Below are positions 6,478 through 6,502 of a stretch of DNA of 6,502 bases, one piece after another; the first letter of the stretch is position 1, and each line of letters opens with the position of its first letter. Made by a program: the position numbers and the translations under genes. The DNA is from an uncultured Eubacterium sp. (GTDB lineage Bacteria > Bacillota > Clostridia > Lachnospirales > Lachnospiraceae). The stretch lies in NCBI GenBank assembly GCA_905236225.1, contig CAJOPM010000123.1:1-6502 (forward strand). The letters run 5' to 3'. The notes under the pieces were generated by a model that was given only the letters and a program-made list of their open reading frames with translations, was not told the origin of the DNA and made no database searches.

Positions 6478-6502
6478 TAGTAGAATTTGCGCACAGGTTT
6501 AA

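Overview
The window is about 6.5 kb of AT-rich DNA with every real gene on the + strand. Gene order (dnaE, then pfkA, then a SpoU-type rRNA methyltransferase), AAAGGAG/GGAGG ribosome binding sites and protein sequence features point to a Clostridia-type Firmicute, probably Lachnospiraceae (Butyrivibrio/Roseburia-like). The family-level assignment is recalled pattern recognition, not a search result.

Layout. (1) 1-3461: DNA polymerase III alpha subunit DnaE, complete except for a few N-terminal codons cut off by the window edge. (2) 3500-4477: ATP-dependent 6-phosphofructokinase, 38 bp downstream with its own strong RBS. (3) 4474-5247: a TrmH/SpoU-family 2'-O-ribose RNA methyltransferase whose ATG overlaps the pfkA stop codon as ATGA. 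No terminator is visible between these three, so they probably form one transcript joining replication, glycolysis and rRNA modification. (4) 5248-5392: a 145-bp gap with a candidate extended -10 promoter and a short GC-rich leader hairpin, but no convincing terminator. (5) 5393-6385: a 330-residue flavodoxin-fold flavoprotein with an N-terminal four-cysteine cluster and a C-terminal CxxC/CxxC zinc-ribbon-like module. (6) 6405-6450: a well-formed intrinsic terminator, followed directly by a good sigma-A promoter (6449-6477) for a gene beyond the right edge.

The first three genes are ordinary housekeeping genes. The flavoprotein is the least explained part. It appears to be transcribed alone, its codon use differs sharply from its neighbours (ATA is 2 of 21 Ile codons, against 20 of 35 in pfkA), and it combines two cysteine-rich modules. 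I see no mobile element, CRISPR array, tRNA/rRNA gene or defence system, and no clear sign of a wholly new multi-gene system.
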